Below are positions 43,017 through 51,989 of a stretch of 64,000 nucleotides of DNA, one piece after another. Numbering within the stretch: the stretch's first letter is position 1; every line of letters begins with the position of its first letter. The notes below the pieces were generated by a model. The model worked only from the letters and a program-made list of their open reading frames with translations, was not told the DNA's origin and searched no databases. This DNA comes from an uncultured Chloroflexales bacterium. GTDB taxonomy: Bacteria; Chloroflexota; Chloroflexia; Chloroflexales; Chloroflexaceae. The stretch lies in the NCBI GenBank assembly GCA_937918935.1, contig CAKZSI010000031.1:1-64000 (forward strand), given 5' to 3'. The translations under genes and the position numbers were made by a program.

Positions 43017-43369
43017 CGTTGGCGTAACCTTTGCCTTTAGCAGTCCTCTTCAGGTTGTGCAGCCTGGAGTATCAGAGGTCCCCGTAAGGACGCAGCGCAT
43101 TGCATCCTTACGCACGGTCGCTGTTGAGAGATAGCGTAGGACGGCTATATATGTGGGAAAACCGGATGTCCCCACACCCCTGCCCGGTGGGAAGACCCGG
43201 GAGCGCTTCGCCCCAGCGTCCCCTGCCCTTTGTGGAATGATTGTACACCTGCCATTCATTGGCGCGAAAGGCAGGGGATGGTATAATGTGGTCTCAAACC
43301 GGCATCAGGCAATGCTCTTCTATCATAGACCTCTACCAGACGGGGGCCGATCAACCAGGCGCCATAACC
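43017..43369. other. 350-base region before the radical SAM gene
   Basis: It holds a hairpin CGTAAGGA...TCCTTACG (43083-43090 / 43105-43112), a GGGGAAA-family palindrome at 43152-43176, and the promoter at 43259-43287. The first two lie upstream of the promoter and of the HprK-like gene, which starts at 43016. No gene is visible. Confidence 0.5.
43259..43287 (+). promoter_or_regulatory. promoter of the radical SAM gene
   Basis: TTGGCG, 17 bases, TATAAT. The ATG at 43286 overlaps the -10 and so cannot be the translation start; this places the start downstream at the GTG at 43370. Confidence 0.7.
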
Positions 43370-44902
43370 GTGGAATACCAACCCGACGTCAAAAGGATTA
43401 CCGGCGAGGGAGGCGTAATTGTTGCCGTTGCGCCCGGCAGCATCGCTGCCGCGATCGGTTTGAAGCCCGGCGATGTGCTCGTGGCCGTAGGCGCGCAGCG
43501 TCTCCGCGATGTGATAGATTATCGCTTCGCCATCGCCGAAGAGCGTCTGGAACTGCTCGTCCGTTCCGGCGATACAGAAGTACTGATCGAGCTTGAAAAG
43601 GACCCGGACGAGGATCTGGGCATCGAGTTTAGCGAGCCGCTGTTCGACCGCCTGCGCACCTGCAACAATAAGTGCCCCTTTTGCTTCCTGACCCAGATGC
43701 CAAAGGGCTTCCGCAAGACGCTCTATCTTAAGGACGACGATTACCGGCTCTCCTTCCTCTATGGTAATTTTGTCACCTTCACCAATCTGAGTGAGGCTGA
43801 CTGGGAACGGATCGAACAGCAGCGCCTCTCCCCCCTGCACATCAGTGTACACGCGACCGACCCCTTCTGGCGCGCGGTCATGCTCGGCAAGCGGGACGCG
43901 CCCGATGTCCGCGCGCAGATCCGGCGCCTGGGCGCAATGGGGATCGAGGTGCACACCCAGATCGTAGCCTGCCCCGGCGCGAATGACGGCGAGGTCCTGC
44001 GGCAAAGCATCGCCGACCTGATCGCTCTCTACCCTACGGTGCAATCTATCGCGGTGGTGCCGGTAGGGCTGACAAAGTACCGCTTTGATGGTAAGCGCCC
44101 GAACAGCCTCAAGTCCGCCATTCAGTTACACGAAAGCCCTGACTGGATCGACACCAACTGGGAGCGCCAGCCGTTGTGGGAGCATACTACCGGCCAGCCG
44201 GCCGTTGCGCTGGACGACGGCGATGCCCCGCTCCACGACCCCGCCCTGGGCTTCTGCTCGCGGCTCGCGGCGGCGAGCGACATCCCCCTGCGCTGTTACA
44301 CCGCGGACGAAGCTGCCGCGATTGTTGATCTGGTTGAGTCCTTCGGCGCCTGCTGCCGCGATAAACTCGGTATGACCTTCGTCTATCCGAGCGACGAGTT
44401 CTACCTCCTGGCCGGACGTTCCGTGCCCCCCGCCGATCATTACGATGGGATGCCCCAGTATTCCAACGGCGTGGGTATGGTTCGCGATTTTCTCGACCTC
44501 TGGGCCAGGGCGCGCCGGCGCCTGCCAACCCGCCTGCCTCAACCCACCAGTCTGGCCATTGTCTGCGGCACACTGGTGGCCGGGCTGATGGAACAGGTCG
44601 TCGCGCGCCTGAACCGGATCGAGGGCCTGACGGCGCGGGTCATGCCGGTGACAAACGCCTTCTTTGGCCCAACCGTGACCGTGAGCGGCCTGCTTACCGC
44701 CGAAGACGTCGTGTCCGTCCTGCGGGCCAGCGGCTGCGCCCGTGCCCTGCTGCCACGGGTGATGTTTGATTACCGTGGCGAACGCACCATCGACGATTGG
44801 CACCCGCAACGGATTGCCGAAGCCGCAGGGGTGCCGGTTGCTCTCGCCGCCGATCCCGAGGAACTGGTACACTATGTTCGCGCCCTGGCGCACAGCGCCT
44901 GA
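43370..44902 (+). CDS. PDZ / radical SAM / DUF512 protein
   Basis: A 510-residue protein. A PDZ-like domain comes first (GGVIVAVAPGSIAAAIGLKPGD, about residues 12-70). A radical SAM motif CNNKCPFCF (CxxxCxxC) follows near 100, and a DUF512 region fills the second half. The same architecture (TIGR03279-type) is conserved in cyanobacteria, Firmicutes and Chloroflexota as a putative iron-sulfur oxidoreductase of unknown substrate. The GTG start at 43370 was chosen because a TATAAT box lies at 43282. It is monocistronic. Confidence 0.85.
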   Translation: MEYQPDVKRITGEGGVIVAVAPGSIAAAIGLKPGDVLVAVGAQRLRDVIDYRFAIAEERLELLVRSGDTEVLIELEKDPDEDLGIEFSEPLFDRLRTCNNKCPFCFLTQMPKGFRKTLYLKDDDYRLSFLYGNFVTFTNLSEADWERIEQQRLSPLHISVHATDPFWRAVMLGKRDAPDVRAQIRRLGAMGIEVHTQIVACPGANDGEVLRQSIADLIALYPTVQSIAVVPVGLTKYRFDGKRPNSLKSAIQLHESPDWIDTNWERQPLWEHTTGQPAVALDDGDAPLHDPALGFCSRLAAASDIPLRCYTADEAAAIVDLVESFGACCRDKLGMTFVYPSDEFYLLAGRSVPPADHYDGMPQYSNGVGMVRDFLDLWARARRRLPTRLPQPTSLAIVCGTLVAGLMEQVVARLNRIEGLTARVMPVTNAFFGPTVTVSGLLTAEDVVSVLRASGCARALLPRVMFDYRGERTIDDWHPQRIAEAAGVPVALAADPEELVHYVRALAHSA

Positions 44903-45201
44903 CGCTTCTAATATAGTAGAACCGGCTTTCGTCGTTTCGGACAAAGAACAACCTAGAACCCACGGCCCGGGTGTCTGGCGGCGCTTCTTCCCCCGACTAC
45001 GCGCCGCTCTACGGCCCTTGTACCAGACCCACGGTCGCCGTTTGCGGCGACCTGAGTGACGCGATCATCGCCCCAGGGCAACGATCCGACAGCGGCGCTG
45101 TCGCCGGCTACGCGCCGCCTGATGCTTGTGTACGGTCCGGTCAACCGTTGCTGTGCGCCTCGTAGTGGCGCCTGTTCGCTTCGAGGCCCCTGGAGGTCAG
45201 T
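44903..45201. other. 299-base gap, nothing recognised
   Basis: GC-rich sequence upstream of a GAF-GAF-HD-GYP gene. It has small inverted repeats (GTCGCC-GTTTGC-GGCGAC near 45032) but no promoter or riboswitch I can identify. I looked for cyclic-di-GMP riboswitch features and did not find them. Confidence 0.4.
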
Positions 45202-46938
45202 ATGTCTTTACGTGAGACGCGCTTCCAGCGCTTTGTTCAGGCAATGCAGCACGCCGATCAACTCTTGACCGCCACCGCGCTCGATGACCTTTTCGAGCAG
45301 ATGCTCGATCTGATGGTCTCCGCCACCGAGGCCGAAGCCGGCACCCTCGCGCTCTATGACGAAGACACGCAGACCCTCGTGATCCGGGCAGTAACCGGAC
45401 TTTCGGGAGCACAGCGGCTCCTCAACACGCGGGGCGCGGCCAGCCAGGGCCTCGCAGGGGACGCGCTGCGGCGGGGCACGGCGTTGTTCGTTGCCAACGC
45501 ATCGCGCGACCCGTACCAGGACTGGATATCCGATATGGCAGCCGTGCTACCGCTGCGCACGGTTCATTGCCAGCCGCTGGTGAGTCAGGGGCGACCACTT
45601 GGCTGTATTCATGTATTCAATCTACCTGATACGCTCAGCGAGGAGAGCGAAGAACTGGCCCTGATCAACCTGCTTGGATCGCGCCTGGTGAGCGAATTAG
45701 AGAAAGCGCAGATCCTGGCTGAGGCCCAGCGCCGCGAACGTCGCCAACAGGCGCTGCTGGAGATCGTCTCACATCTGACCACCACCCTTGACCGCGACGA
45801 GTTGCTCAATCGGATCATGAGTCACGCCTGTGAGTTGCTAAACGTCGAGGCCACCTCCATCTGGTTGCGGGATTCGGCCCGCGATGACCTGGTCCTGCAC
45901 ATCGCCGCCGGCTCCAACCGCGAACGTATTGTAGCCCAACGGGTGCCTGCGCGACACGGGATTATCGGCCATGTGGTAGCAACCGGTGAGACAGTGGCAG
46001 TCAACGATGTGAGCAGCGATCCACGTTTCTACCGGCAGATCGATGCCAGCAGCGGCTTCGTTACCCGCTCCATTCTCTGTGTGCCACTCAAGGCGCCGCG
46101 CATCCAACTTGGCGACGCCCGCGGGATCGCCGAGGAGCGGATCATCGGTGGGGCCCAGGCGCTGAATCCACGCGATGGCGCTGGATTCGCGGCGGATGAT
46201 ATCGCCCTCTTTGAAACTCTGGCCAGTCAGGCAGCCACGGTTATTCGCCTGGCTCAATTGTATGCCGAGGTATCGGCGCTCTCCACCCGTATCATTGATG
46301 CCATTACCGGGGCGATTGATTTAAAAGACCCCTATACGCGCGGTCACAGCCAGCGCGTGAGTGATTTCTCAGTGGCGATTGCCGAGGAACTTGGTCTGAG
46401 TTCCGATGAGGTCTATCGGGTACGCATTGCCAGCAAGCTCCACGATGTAGGTAAGATCCGGGTGCCCGACCGCATTCTCAAGAAGCGCCGACCGCTGACC
46501 GACGCTGAGTTCGCGCAGATGCGCCAGCATCCAGAGTACGGGTTGGAGTTTCTCAAAGAGAATGGCCTGCTTGAACTCGAGGTGCTGCGGGATAGCTGGA
46601 CGGCCCTTTCCCAGCATCACGAGCGTCTGGATGGGCGTGGGTACCCCGGAGGTCTCAGCGGCGACGAGATCTCGCTGGTGGGCCGCATCGTTGCCGTGGC
46701 CGATGTCTTCGACGCCATTACCAGTCATCGCCCCTACCAGCCGGCTCGCTCGGTAGACGAGGCGATTAGCATTCTGCGCAGCCTGGCGGGGGTTGAGTTC
46801 GACAGCGATTGCGTAGAGGCGCTGGTGCGCGCGCGCGCCAGAGGTCTCATCCATACCCAGGAGGAGCGCGGCGAGCGCGACCACACACCGAAGCGGCGGC
46901 GCCCCACCCGGCGCCGCAGCGTCTGGATGGCCGGCTAA
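45202..46938 (+). CDS. GAF-GAF-HD-GYP protein (cyclic-di-GMP phosphodiesterase-like)
   Basis: A 578-residue soluble protein. Two GAF domains (about 20-165 and 195-365) would bind a small ligand. The HD-GYP domain (about 375-555) shows HSQRVSDFSVAIAEE, KLHDVGKIRVPD, QHHERLDGRGYPGG and VADVFDAITSHRPY, all signature residues intact. It should be an active phosphodiesterase. The C-terminus is Arg-rich (PKRRRPTRRR). TGGAGGTCAGT precedes the ATG. No diguanylate cyclase gene is in the window. It converges with recJ. Confidence 0.9.
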   Translation: MSLRETRFQRFVQAMQHADQLLTATALDDLFEQMLDLMVSATEAEAGTLALYDEDTQTLVIRAVTGLSGAQRLLNTRGAASQGLAGDALRRGTALFVANASRDPYQDWISDMAAVLPLRTVHCQPLVSQGRPLGCIHVFNLPDTLSEESEELALINLLGSRLVSELEKAQILAEAQRRERRQQALLEIVSHLTTTLDRDELLNRIMSHACELLNVEATSIWLRDSARDDLVLHIAAGSNRERIVAQRVPARHGIIGHVVATGETVAVNDVSSDPRFYRQIDASSGFVTRSILCVPLKAPRIQLGDARGIAEERIIGGAQALNPRDGAGFAADDIALFETLASQAATVIRLAQLYAEVSALSTRIIDAITGAIDLKDPYTRGHSQRVSDFSVAIAEELGLSSDEVYRVRIASKLHDVGKIRVPDRILKKRRPLTDAEFAQMRQHPEYGLEFLKENGLLELEVLRDSWTALSQHHERLDGRGYPGGLSGDEISLVGRIVAVADVFDAITSHRPYQPARSVDEAISILRSLAGVEFDSDCVEALVRARARGLIHTQEERGERDHTPKRRRPTRRRSVWMAG

Positions 46939-46951
46939 GGCGGCGCAGGAC

Positions 46952-46996
46952 TCCTCACCCTCCCCCCTCGCTATGCTCGGCGCGGGAGGGTGAGGA
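46952..46996. terminator. 13-bp stem between convergent genes
   Basis: TCCTCACCCTCCC (46952-46964) pairs perfectly with GGGAGGGTGAGGA (46984-46996), with a 19-base loop. It lies between the HD-GYP gene and recJ. Confidence 0.55.
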
Positions 46997-47051
46997 CCCA
47001 ACACGCCAGCCGATCTCAGTGGAACGCCATCTACGGGCATCCCGAATCGCA

Positions 47052-48776
47052 TCACCCCCTGGCGCGACGAAAATCCTTGATGTTTAACTGCAAGCGCGTT
47101 TCGCCGTTCCACTGGTTGGCTTCGAGATGGTAGGCCACGTCAATGACGGGATGCCGGCGCAGGGCCTCGGCCAGGTGGCCGAGGCGGAAGGCGATGCCCT
47201 CGTAGGTGGCTCCGTCACGCCGCAGGATCAGGCGCAGGTGCTGCCCATCGCCGCCCCGGGGTCGGGCATCGATCACCTGCACCCCCGGGCTCATCAGCGT
47301 GGGGAGAGGGTTGGCCTGGCCGAACGGTTCGAGGCGGCGCAACTCGGCCAGCAGGTCATGACTGACAGCATTCAGGTCGAGGGTGGCATCAATGGTCAGC
47401 GCAGGCTGGAGCATGGCATCGGTGAGGCGCTCTTCGGCCAGGGCAAGCAGGTGTTGCTCCAGGCGCGGGAGGTTGGCATTCGCAATGGTGAAGCCGGCTG
47501 CGGCGGCATGGCCGCCGAAGCGCACGAAGAGGTCGCTGCAACTGGCCAGGGCTTCAACAATGCTGAACCCGGGGATGGAACGGGCCGAGCCGCGTGAATG
47601 CTCGGCGCCACGCTCGATCAGCAGTACCGGACGCCCCCATTCCTCCACCAGTTTCCCCGCCACCAGGCCCACCACGCCAGCCGGAAACTCCTCGCTGGCG
47701 ATCACCACTACCCGCTGGCGGTGCTTTCCGGTTGCCTCGGCCTGGGCGCGCGCCGCTGCCTGCACCTGCTTCGTCAACTCCTGCCGCTCACGGTTGGTCC
47801 GGTTCAACTCCTCGGCGAGCGCCCGCGCGCTGGCGTAGTCTTCCGCAAGCAGCAACTGGTAGGCCCGCACGGCATCATCGAGCCGGCCCGCAGCATTGAG
47901 CCGCGGGCCGAGCATAAAGCCAATGTCGGTGGCGGTGATCTGCCCCTGTACCAGCCCCGATACTTCGATCAGCGCCTTGAGGCCCGGGCGCCGGGTGGTG
48001 TTGAGCGCCTGCAGGCCAGCTTTGACCAGTACGCGGTTCTCGCCGGTGAGCGGACCCATGTCGGCGACGGTGCCCAGGGCCACGACATCGAGCAGGTCGC
48101 GGCCCCGCACCGCCCCGAGCGACAGCCCGCGGCGGACCAGGGCCTGCACGAGCTTGAAGGCAATCCCCACACCGACCAGTTGTTTGTAAGGGTAGACGCA
48201 GCCGGGCTGTTTGGGGTTGACCACTGCCAGCGCGGCGGGGAGCGTTGCCGGTGGAGTATGGTGGTCGGTCACAATCACGTCCAGACCGATGCGGGTCGCT
48301 TCCTCCACCTCGGCCACATTGCTGATGCCACAGTCCACCGTGATCAGCAGGCGCACCCCCTCGCTGGCCAACTGGGAGAGGGCCTGCATGTTCAGCCCGT
48401 AGCCCTCACGCAGCCGATGGGGAATGTAGGGGCGGATGTTCGCGCCCATCGCGCTCAGGGCCTGCACCAGCAGCGTCACCGCGGTGACCCCATCGGTGTC
48501 GAAGTCGCCATACACTGCCATCGGCTCGCCGCGGGCGATGGCCTCGGCAATGCGGGCGCTGGCCTCGGCCATGCCGCGCATGCGCAGCGGATCGTGCAGG
48601 TCGCGCGAATAATCAGCCTCGAGGAACAGGCGTGTCGCGTCGGGATCGCGCAGATCGCGGTGATAGAGCAGCGAGGCCAGGAGCGGACTCAGACCGCTCT
48701 GGCGCACAAATTCCGGCGGCGCCGGAGGGAGAATGTTCCAGTGCCGGTTGCGGGCAGAGAGGGGGCGCTGGGTCAT
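47052..48776 (-). CDS. recJ: single-stranded-DNA-specific exonuclease RecJ
   Basis: A 574-residue DHH-family nuclease, degrading single-stranded DNA 5'-3' in recombination and base-excision or mismatch repair. Motif I GDFDTDGVTAV lies near residue 100 and the DHH motif is VTDHHTPP. A second metal motif occurs at DCGISN. The DHHA1 domain (GVVGLVAGKLVEEWGRPVLLIE...FGGHAAAAGFTI) is complete. The ATG at 48776 fits the family start, though no strong ribosome site is visible. A dispersed palindrome lies just upstream (48792-48824). Confidence 0.92.
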   Translation of the reverse strand: MTQRPLSARNRHWNILPPAPPEFVRQSGLSPLLASLLYHRDLRDPDATRLFLEADYSRDLHDPLRMRGMAEASARIAEAIARGEPMAVYGDFDTDGVTAVTLLVQALSAMGANIRPYIPHRLREGYGLNMQALSQLASEGVRLLITVDCGISNVAEVEEATRIGLDVIVTDHHTPPATLPAALAVVNPKQPGCVYPYKQLVGVGIAFKLVQALVRRGLSLGAVRGRDLLDVVALGTVADMGPLTGENRVLVKAGLQALNTTRRPGLKALIEVSGLVQGQITATDIGFMLGPRLNAAGRLDDAVRAYQLLLAEDYASARALAEELNRTNRERQELTKQVQAAARAQAEATGKHRQRVVVIASEEFPAGVVGLVAGKLVEEWGRPVLLIERGAEHSRGSARSIPGFSIVEALASCSDLFVRFGGHAAAAGFTIANANLPRLEQHLLALAEERLTDAMLQPALTIDATLDLNAVSHDLLAELRRLEPFGQANPLPTLMSPGVQVIDARPRGGDGQHLRLILRRDGATYEGIAFRLGHLAEALRRHPVIDVAYHLEANQWNGETRLQLNIKDFRRARG

Positions 48777-48791
48777 AGCTCGCACTGGGTA

Positions 48792-48824
48792 GGGGTGTGG
48801 GGAAACCTGGTGTCCCCACACCCC
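48792..48824. repeat. GGGGTGTGGGGA palindrome of the dispersed family
   Basis: 12-bp arms GGGGTGTGGGGA / TCCCCACACCCC enclose AACCTGGTG. It lies about 15 bases upstream of recJ, in what would be its leader or promoter. Confidence 0.65.
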
Positions 48825-48972
48825 TTCAATCGCCGGTCAATGGTTTTAAGAGCGTTACGCAGAGCGAACGCGGGTGTTCCTGCAATGGGTATACCGGTAG
48901 CGACTCGCCGGGGTTACGGAGGCATAGTCTTCGCTCCGCCACCTGCCTGCGTCGGCCATACCCTGCCGGCCG

Positions 48973-50604
48973 TTATCGGCGCGTGATCAGCGATTCGCCG
49001 GTCATATCCGCGGCTTCAGGCAAACCGAGGAGTTCCAGCAGGGTCGGGGCGACATCAGCGAGACGGCCGCCCGAGCGTAGAAAGACTTCGTTTTTGCCGA
49101 GACCCAACCCCTCGGCGGCCACGAGGATGCAGGGCACCGGGTTGGTGGTATGGGCCGTATGGGCGCCGCCGGTTTCGGGGTCGATCATCTGCTCGGCGTT
49201 GCCATGGTCGGCGATGATCAGCAAGGCGCCGCCGCGGGCCAGCACCTCGGGCGCCACCGCGCCCATCCCGGCGTCCACAGTCTCGCAGGCCTTGATCACC
49301 GCCGGGATGACGCCGGTATGCCCGACCATATCGGGGTTGGCGTAGTTGACGACGATGAAATCGTACTGGTCGCTGCGAATGGCCTCGATCAGGCGCTCGG
49401 TGACCTCGGGGGCGCTCATCTCAGGTTGCAGGTCGTAGGTCGCCACCTTGGGCGACGGGACAAGCAGGCGATCCTCGCCGGGGAACGGCTCCTCGCGGCC
49501 ACCGTTGAGAAAGAAGGTAACGTGGGGATATTTCTCGGTCTCAGCGATGTGGAACTGGCGCCTGCCGGCGGCGCTCACCACGGCAGCGATCGGCTCGACC
49601 ACGGGGCGAGGGGGGAAGGCGACCTGCACGGGCAAGCCCTCCTCGTACTGGGTCATGGTCACCATATGGAGGTTCTGCAACTGGCGGGGGCGCTGCCAGA
49701 TCGTATCGGGTAGCTTGAGGCCCTCTTCCTTTTGCCTGGCATAGTGGCGCTGGATCTGCTCATTGATGTCGGGCAGCACCAGGGCGCGGGTGAGTTGCCG
49801 GCCCCGGTCGGGGCGAAAGTTGGTGAAGATCACTGCGTCACCGTCCTTCACCGTTGCCACCGGCGCGCCATCGCGAACGATTACCGTCGGCAGGACAAAC
49901 TCGTCGCTGATATCGGCGGCGTAGGCTTGCTCGATCGCGGCGCGGGCATCAGGCGCGGTTTCCCCCCGACCCTCGACAATGGCGGCGTAGGCGCGTCCGG
50001 TGCGCTCCCAGCGCTTGTCGCGGTCCATCGCGTAATAGCGCCCCGAAACGGTAGCCACGACCCCGACGCCGGTTCGGGCGATGGCGGCTTCGAGGGCATC
50101 GAGGAACCCGAGGGCGCTGCGGGGCAATACATCGCGGCCATCAAGGAACAGGTGCAGGTAGACCCGATCAAGCCCTTCGCGGCGGGCCAGTTCAAGCAGG
50201 GCGTGGAGGTGATCCTCGTGGGCGTGCACACCGCCGGGGCCGAAGAGCCCCATGAGGTGCAGGGCGCCCCCGGTGGCCTTTGCGTGCGCGATGGCGCCAC
50301 GGAGGGCCGGGTTGGTAAAGAAATCCCCGTCGGCAATCGCCTTGCTGATGCGGGTCAGTTCCTGGTAGACCACAAAGCCGGCGCCAATGTTCAGGTGGCC
50401 CACTTCAGAGTTGCCGATCTGCCCTTCGGGTAGACCCACGTCCAGGCCAGAGGCACAGAGGGTGGTGTAAGGACACTCGGCGATCCAGCGATCAACATTG
50501 GGTGTATGGGCCAGATCCACGGCATTGCCTGGTCCGGGAGGAGCGAGGCCCCAACCGTCCATGATCGCCAGGACGACGGGCCGCGGAAGGGCATGCGCGG
50601 GCAT
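48973..50604 (-). CDS. gpmI: 2,3-bisphosphoglycerate-independent phosphoglycerate mutase
   Basis: A 543-residue Mn-dependent enzyme interconverting 3- and 2-phosphoglycerate in glycolysis. The N-terminal metal motif (VVLAIMDGWGL) and the serine nucleophile in GNSEVGHLNIGAG are intact. The substrate-clasping domain shows GLFGPGGVHAHEDH and FLDGRDV, and the last metal motif is IADHGNAEQM. AGGAGGTTCT precedes the ATG. A long gap with palindromes separates it from the operon upstream. Confidence 0.95.
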   Translation of the reverse strand: MPAHALPRPVVLAIMDGWGLAPPGPGNAVDLAHTPNVDRWIAECPYTTLCASGLDVGLPEGQIGNSEVGHLNIGAGFVVYQELTRISKAIADGDFFTNPALRGAIAHAKATGGALHLMGLFGPGGVHAHEDHLHALLELARREGLDRVYLHLFLDGRDVLPRSALGFLDALEAAIARTGVGVVATVSGRYYAMDRDKRWERTGRAYAAIVEGRGETAPDARAAIEQAYAADISDEFVLPTVIVRDGAPVATVKDGDAVIFTNFRPDRGRQLTRALVLPDINEQIQRHYARQKEEGLKLPDTIWQRPRQLQNLHMVTMTQYEEGLPVQVAFPPRPVVEPIAAVVSAAGRRQFHIAETEKYPHVTFFLNGGREEPFPGEDRLLVPSPKVATYDLQPEMSAPEVTERLIEAIRSDQYDFIVVNYANPDMVGHTGVIPAVIKACETVDAGMGAVAPEVLARGGALLIIADHGNAEQMIDPETGGAHTAHTTNPVPCILVAAEGLGLGKNEVFLRSGGRLADVAPTLLELLGLPEAADMTGESLITRR

Positions 50605-50955
50605 AGAACCTCCTCATGGTTCGCGCGCCGGGGCGCCTGCCAGGGCACGCCCCGGCGCGTGTTTGATACGGCATAAATGATACCACAAGCGCTGGCGGGC
50701 GAACCGGTGCTAATACCGGATGACCGCTCCGGGAGGGTCTGAGAGGGCGCGGCCCTCGCAGGAACGCCGGGTCCTCGCTCGTCGGGAGGGAGGTGGGGAA
50801 ACCAGATTTCCCACCCCCCTCCCGATTACGCACAGGGGCCGGGAGAGCTGCGCCCGCGGCGATGGGCGTTCTTCCATCCGCGACGGGCGTAGCCGAAGTG
50901 GATGCGAGGAGGCATACCCTCCCCGCACACCGTGAGGACGGTCATTGCTCAAGAC
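50605..50955. other. 350-base region upstream of gpmI
   Basis: It contains GGGAGGGTCTGAGAGGGCGCGGCCCTC near 50730 and a GGGGAAACC-family palindrome at about 50790-50815, both lying between gpmI and the end of the leftward operon. AT-rich TTTGATACGGCATAAATGATACC near 50663-50685 could be the gpmI promoter. No gene is visible. Confidence 0.5.
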
Positions 50956-51204
50956 TTAACCCAGGCCGAAAGCCACCATCAGGATGCGCCAGCCGGCGAG
51001 CAGGCCAAACACGCCGGTGACGAGCAGGGGCGCGCCGACCATCACGAGCGTACCGATCCGCGTTCCCGAGGAGACGCCGGCGCTAACGAAGTGTATGGGC
51101 AGTTCCCGTGACAGGGTGATCCAACCGCCCCAGAGGGTCAGGGCGCCGAGGATGGCGAAGGCGATCGCCGAGCCAATCGCGATAATGACGCCAAGTGCGA
51201 ACAT
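50956..51204 (-). CDS. small two-helix membrane protein
   Basis: An 82-residue protein with two hydrophobic segments (ALGVIIAIGSAIAFAILGALTLW and GTLVMVGAPLLVTGVFGLLAGW) and a short loop between. GGAGGACCAGC precedes the ATG, which decides the start over the longer frame. It is the last gene of a leftward run with ppgK (20 bases upstream). The function is unknown. Confidence 0.6.
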   Translation of the reverse strand: MFALGVIIAIGSAIAFAILGALTLWGGWITLSRELPIHFVSAGVSSGTRIGTLVMVGAPLLVTGVFGLLAGWRILMVAFGLG

Positions 51205-51224
51205 GCTGGTCCTCCTTCTGCAAG

Positions 51225-51980
51225 TTACTCCGGCGGGAGTGCCGGCAGACACGAAGCGGCATACAGGGCCGCGCCAATCATTCCCGCCTCGTTGCGCAAA
51301 TGAGCCGGAACCACCTCAACCGGCGCCGACAGCAGGGGGCCGAACTCATCGAAAGCCTTGCTGGCGCCGCCGCCGACGATAATCAGATCGGGCCAGAGCA
51401 GCGCAACTACGCGGTTGAGATACTCATCGAACAACGGGGCCCACGCGGTGAAGCTGAGGCCCTTGCGCTTGCGGGCGGCCTCGGAGGCGCGACGTTCGGC
51501 GTCTTTGCCGCGGATTTCGATGTGCCCCAGTTCGGTATTCGGCAGCAGTGCGCCATTAACAAACAGGGCCGTACCAATGCCGGTGCCTACAGTCAACATC
51601 AGCACCACGCCGTCGCGCCCGCGCCCGGCGCCAAAACGCATCTCGGCGATCCCGGCAGCATCGGCGTCGTTGAGCAGGGCCACAGGTCGGCCCAGGGCCT
51701 CCTGGAGGCGCTGACGCCCATCAAAGCCGATCCATTCGGGCGCAATATTCGATGCCGTGCGCACGATCCCATCCTTGACGACGGCTGGCAATCCACAACC
51801 AACGGGGCCGTCCCAGCCGAAGGATTGCACCAACCGGGCCACAGCGATGCTGATCGCCTCAGGGGTCGCCGGTTGGGGGGTCAGGACACGTTGCCGGGGC
51901 GTGAGCAGGGCGCCCGTGGTCACATCAACCACTGCCGCTTTGATCCCTGTGCCGCCGATGTCTACACCCAGGACGTGCAT
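51225..51980 (-). CDS. ppgK: polyphosphate glucokinase
   Basis: A 251-residue ROK-family kinase. The phosphate-binding start GVDIGGTGIKAAVVD, the catalytic-base region NDADAAGIAE and LTVGTGIGTALF fit PpgK. The polyphosphate-binding signature SFTAWAPLFDEYLN distinguishes it from ATP-only glucokinases only partly. It phosphorylates glucose with polyphosphate (and usually ATP), feeding glucose 6-phosphate to pgi, also in this window. It starts 9 bases after the upstream gene's stop and lies in a leftward operon with a GlcE-like oxidase and small membrane proteins. Confidence 0.88.
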   Translation of the reverse strand: MHVLGVDIGGTGIKAAVVDVTTGALLTPRQRVLTPQPATPEAISIAVARLVQSFGWDGPVGCGLPAVVKDGIVRTASNIAPEWIGFDGRQRLQEALGRPVALLNDADAAGIAEMRFGAGRGRDGVVLMLTVGTGIGTALFVNGALLPNTELGHIEIRGKDAERRASEAARKRKGLSFTAWAPLFDEYLNRVVALLWPDLIIVGGGASKAFDEFGPLLSAPVEVVPAHLRNEAGMIGAALYAASCLPALPPE

Positions 51981-51989
51981 ACAGGTTAC

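Noticed and set aside
44903-45201. Cyclic-di-GMP riboswitch before the HD-GYP gene
   Set aside because: A stretch AGGGCAAC looked suggestive, but the rest of the conserved core and pairing is absent.
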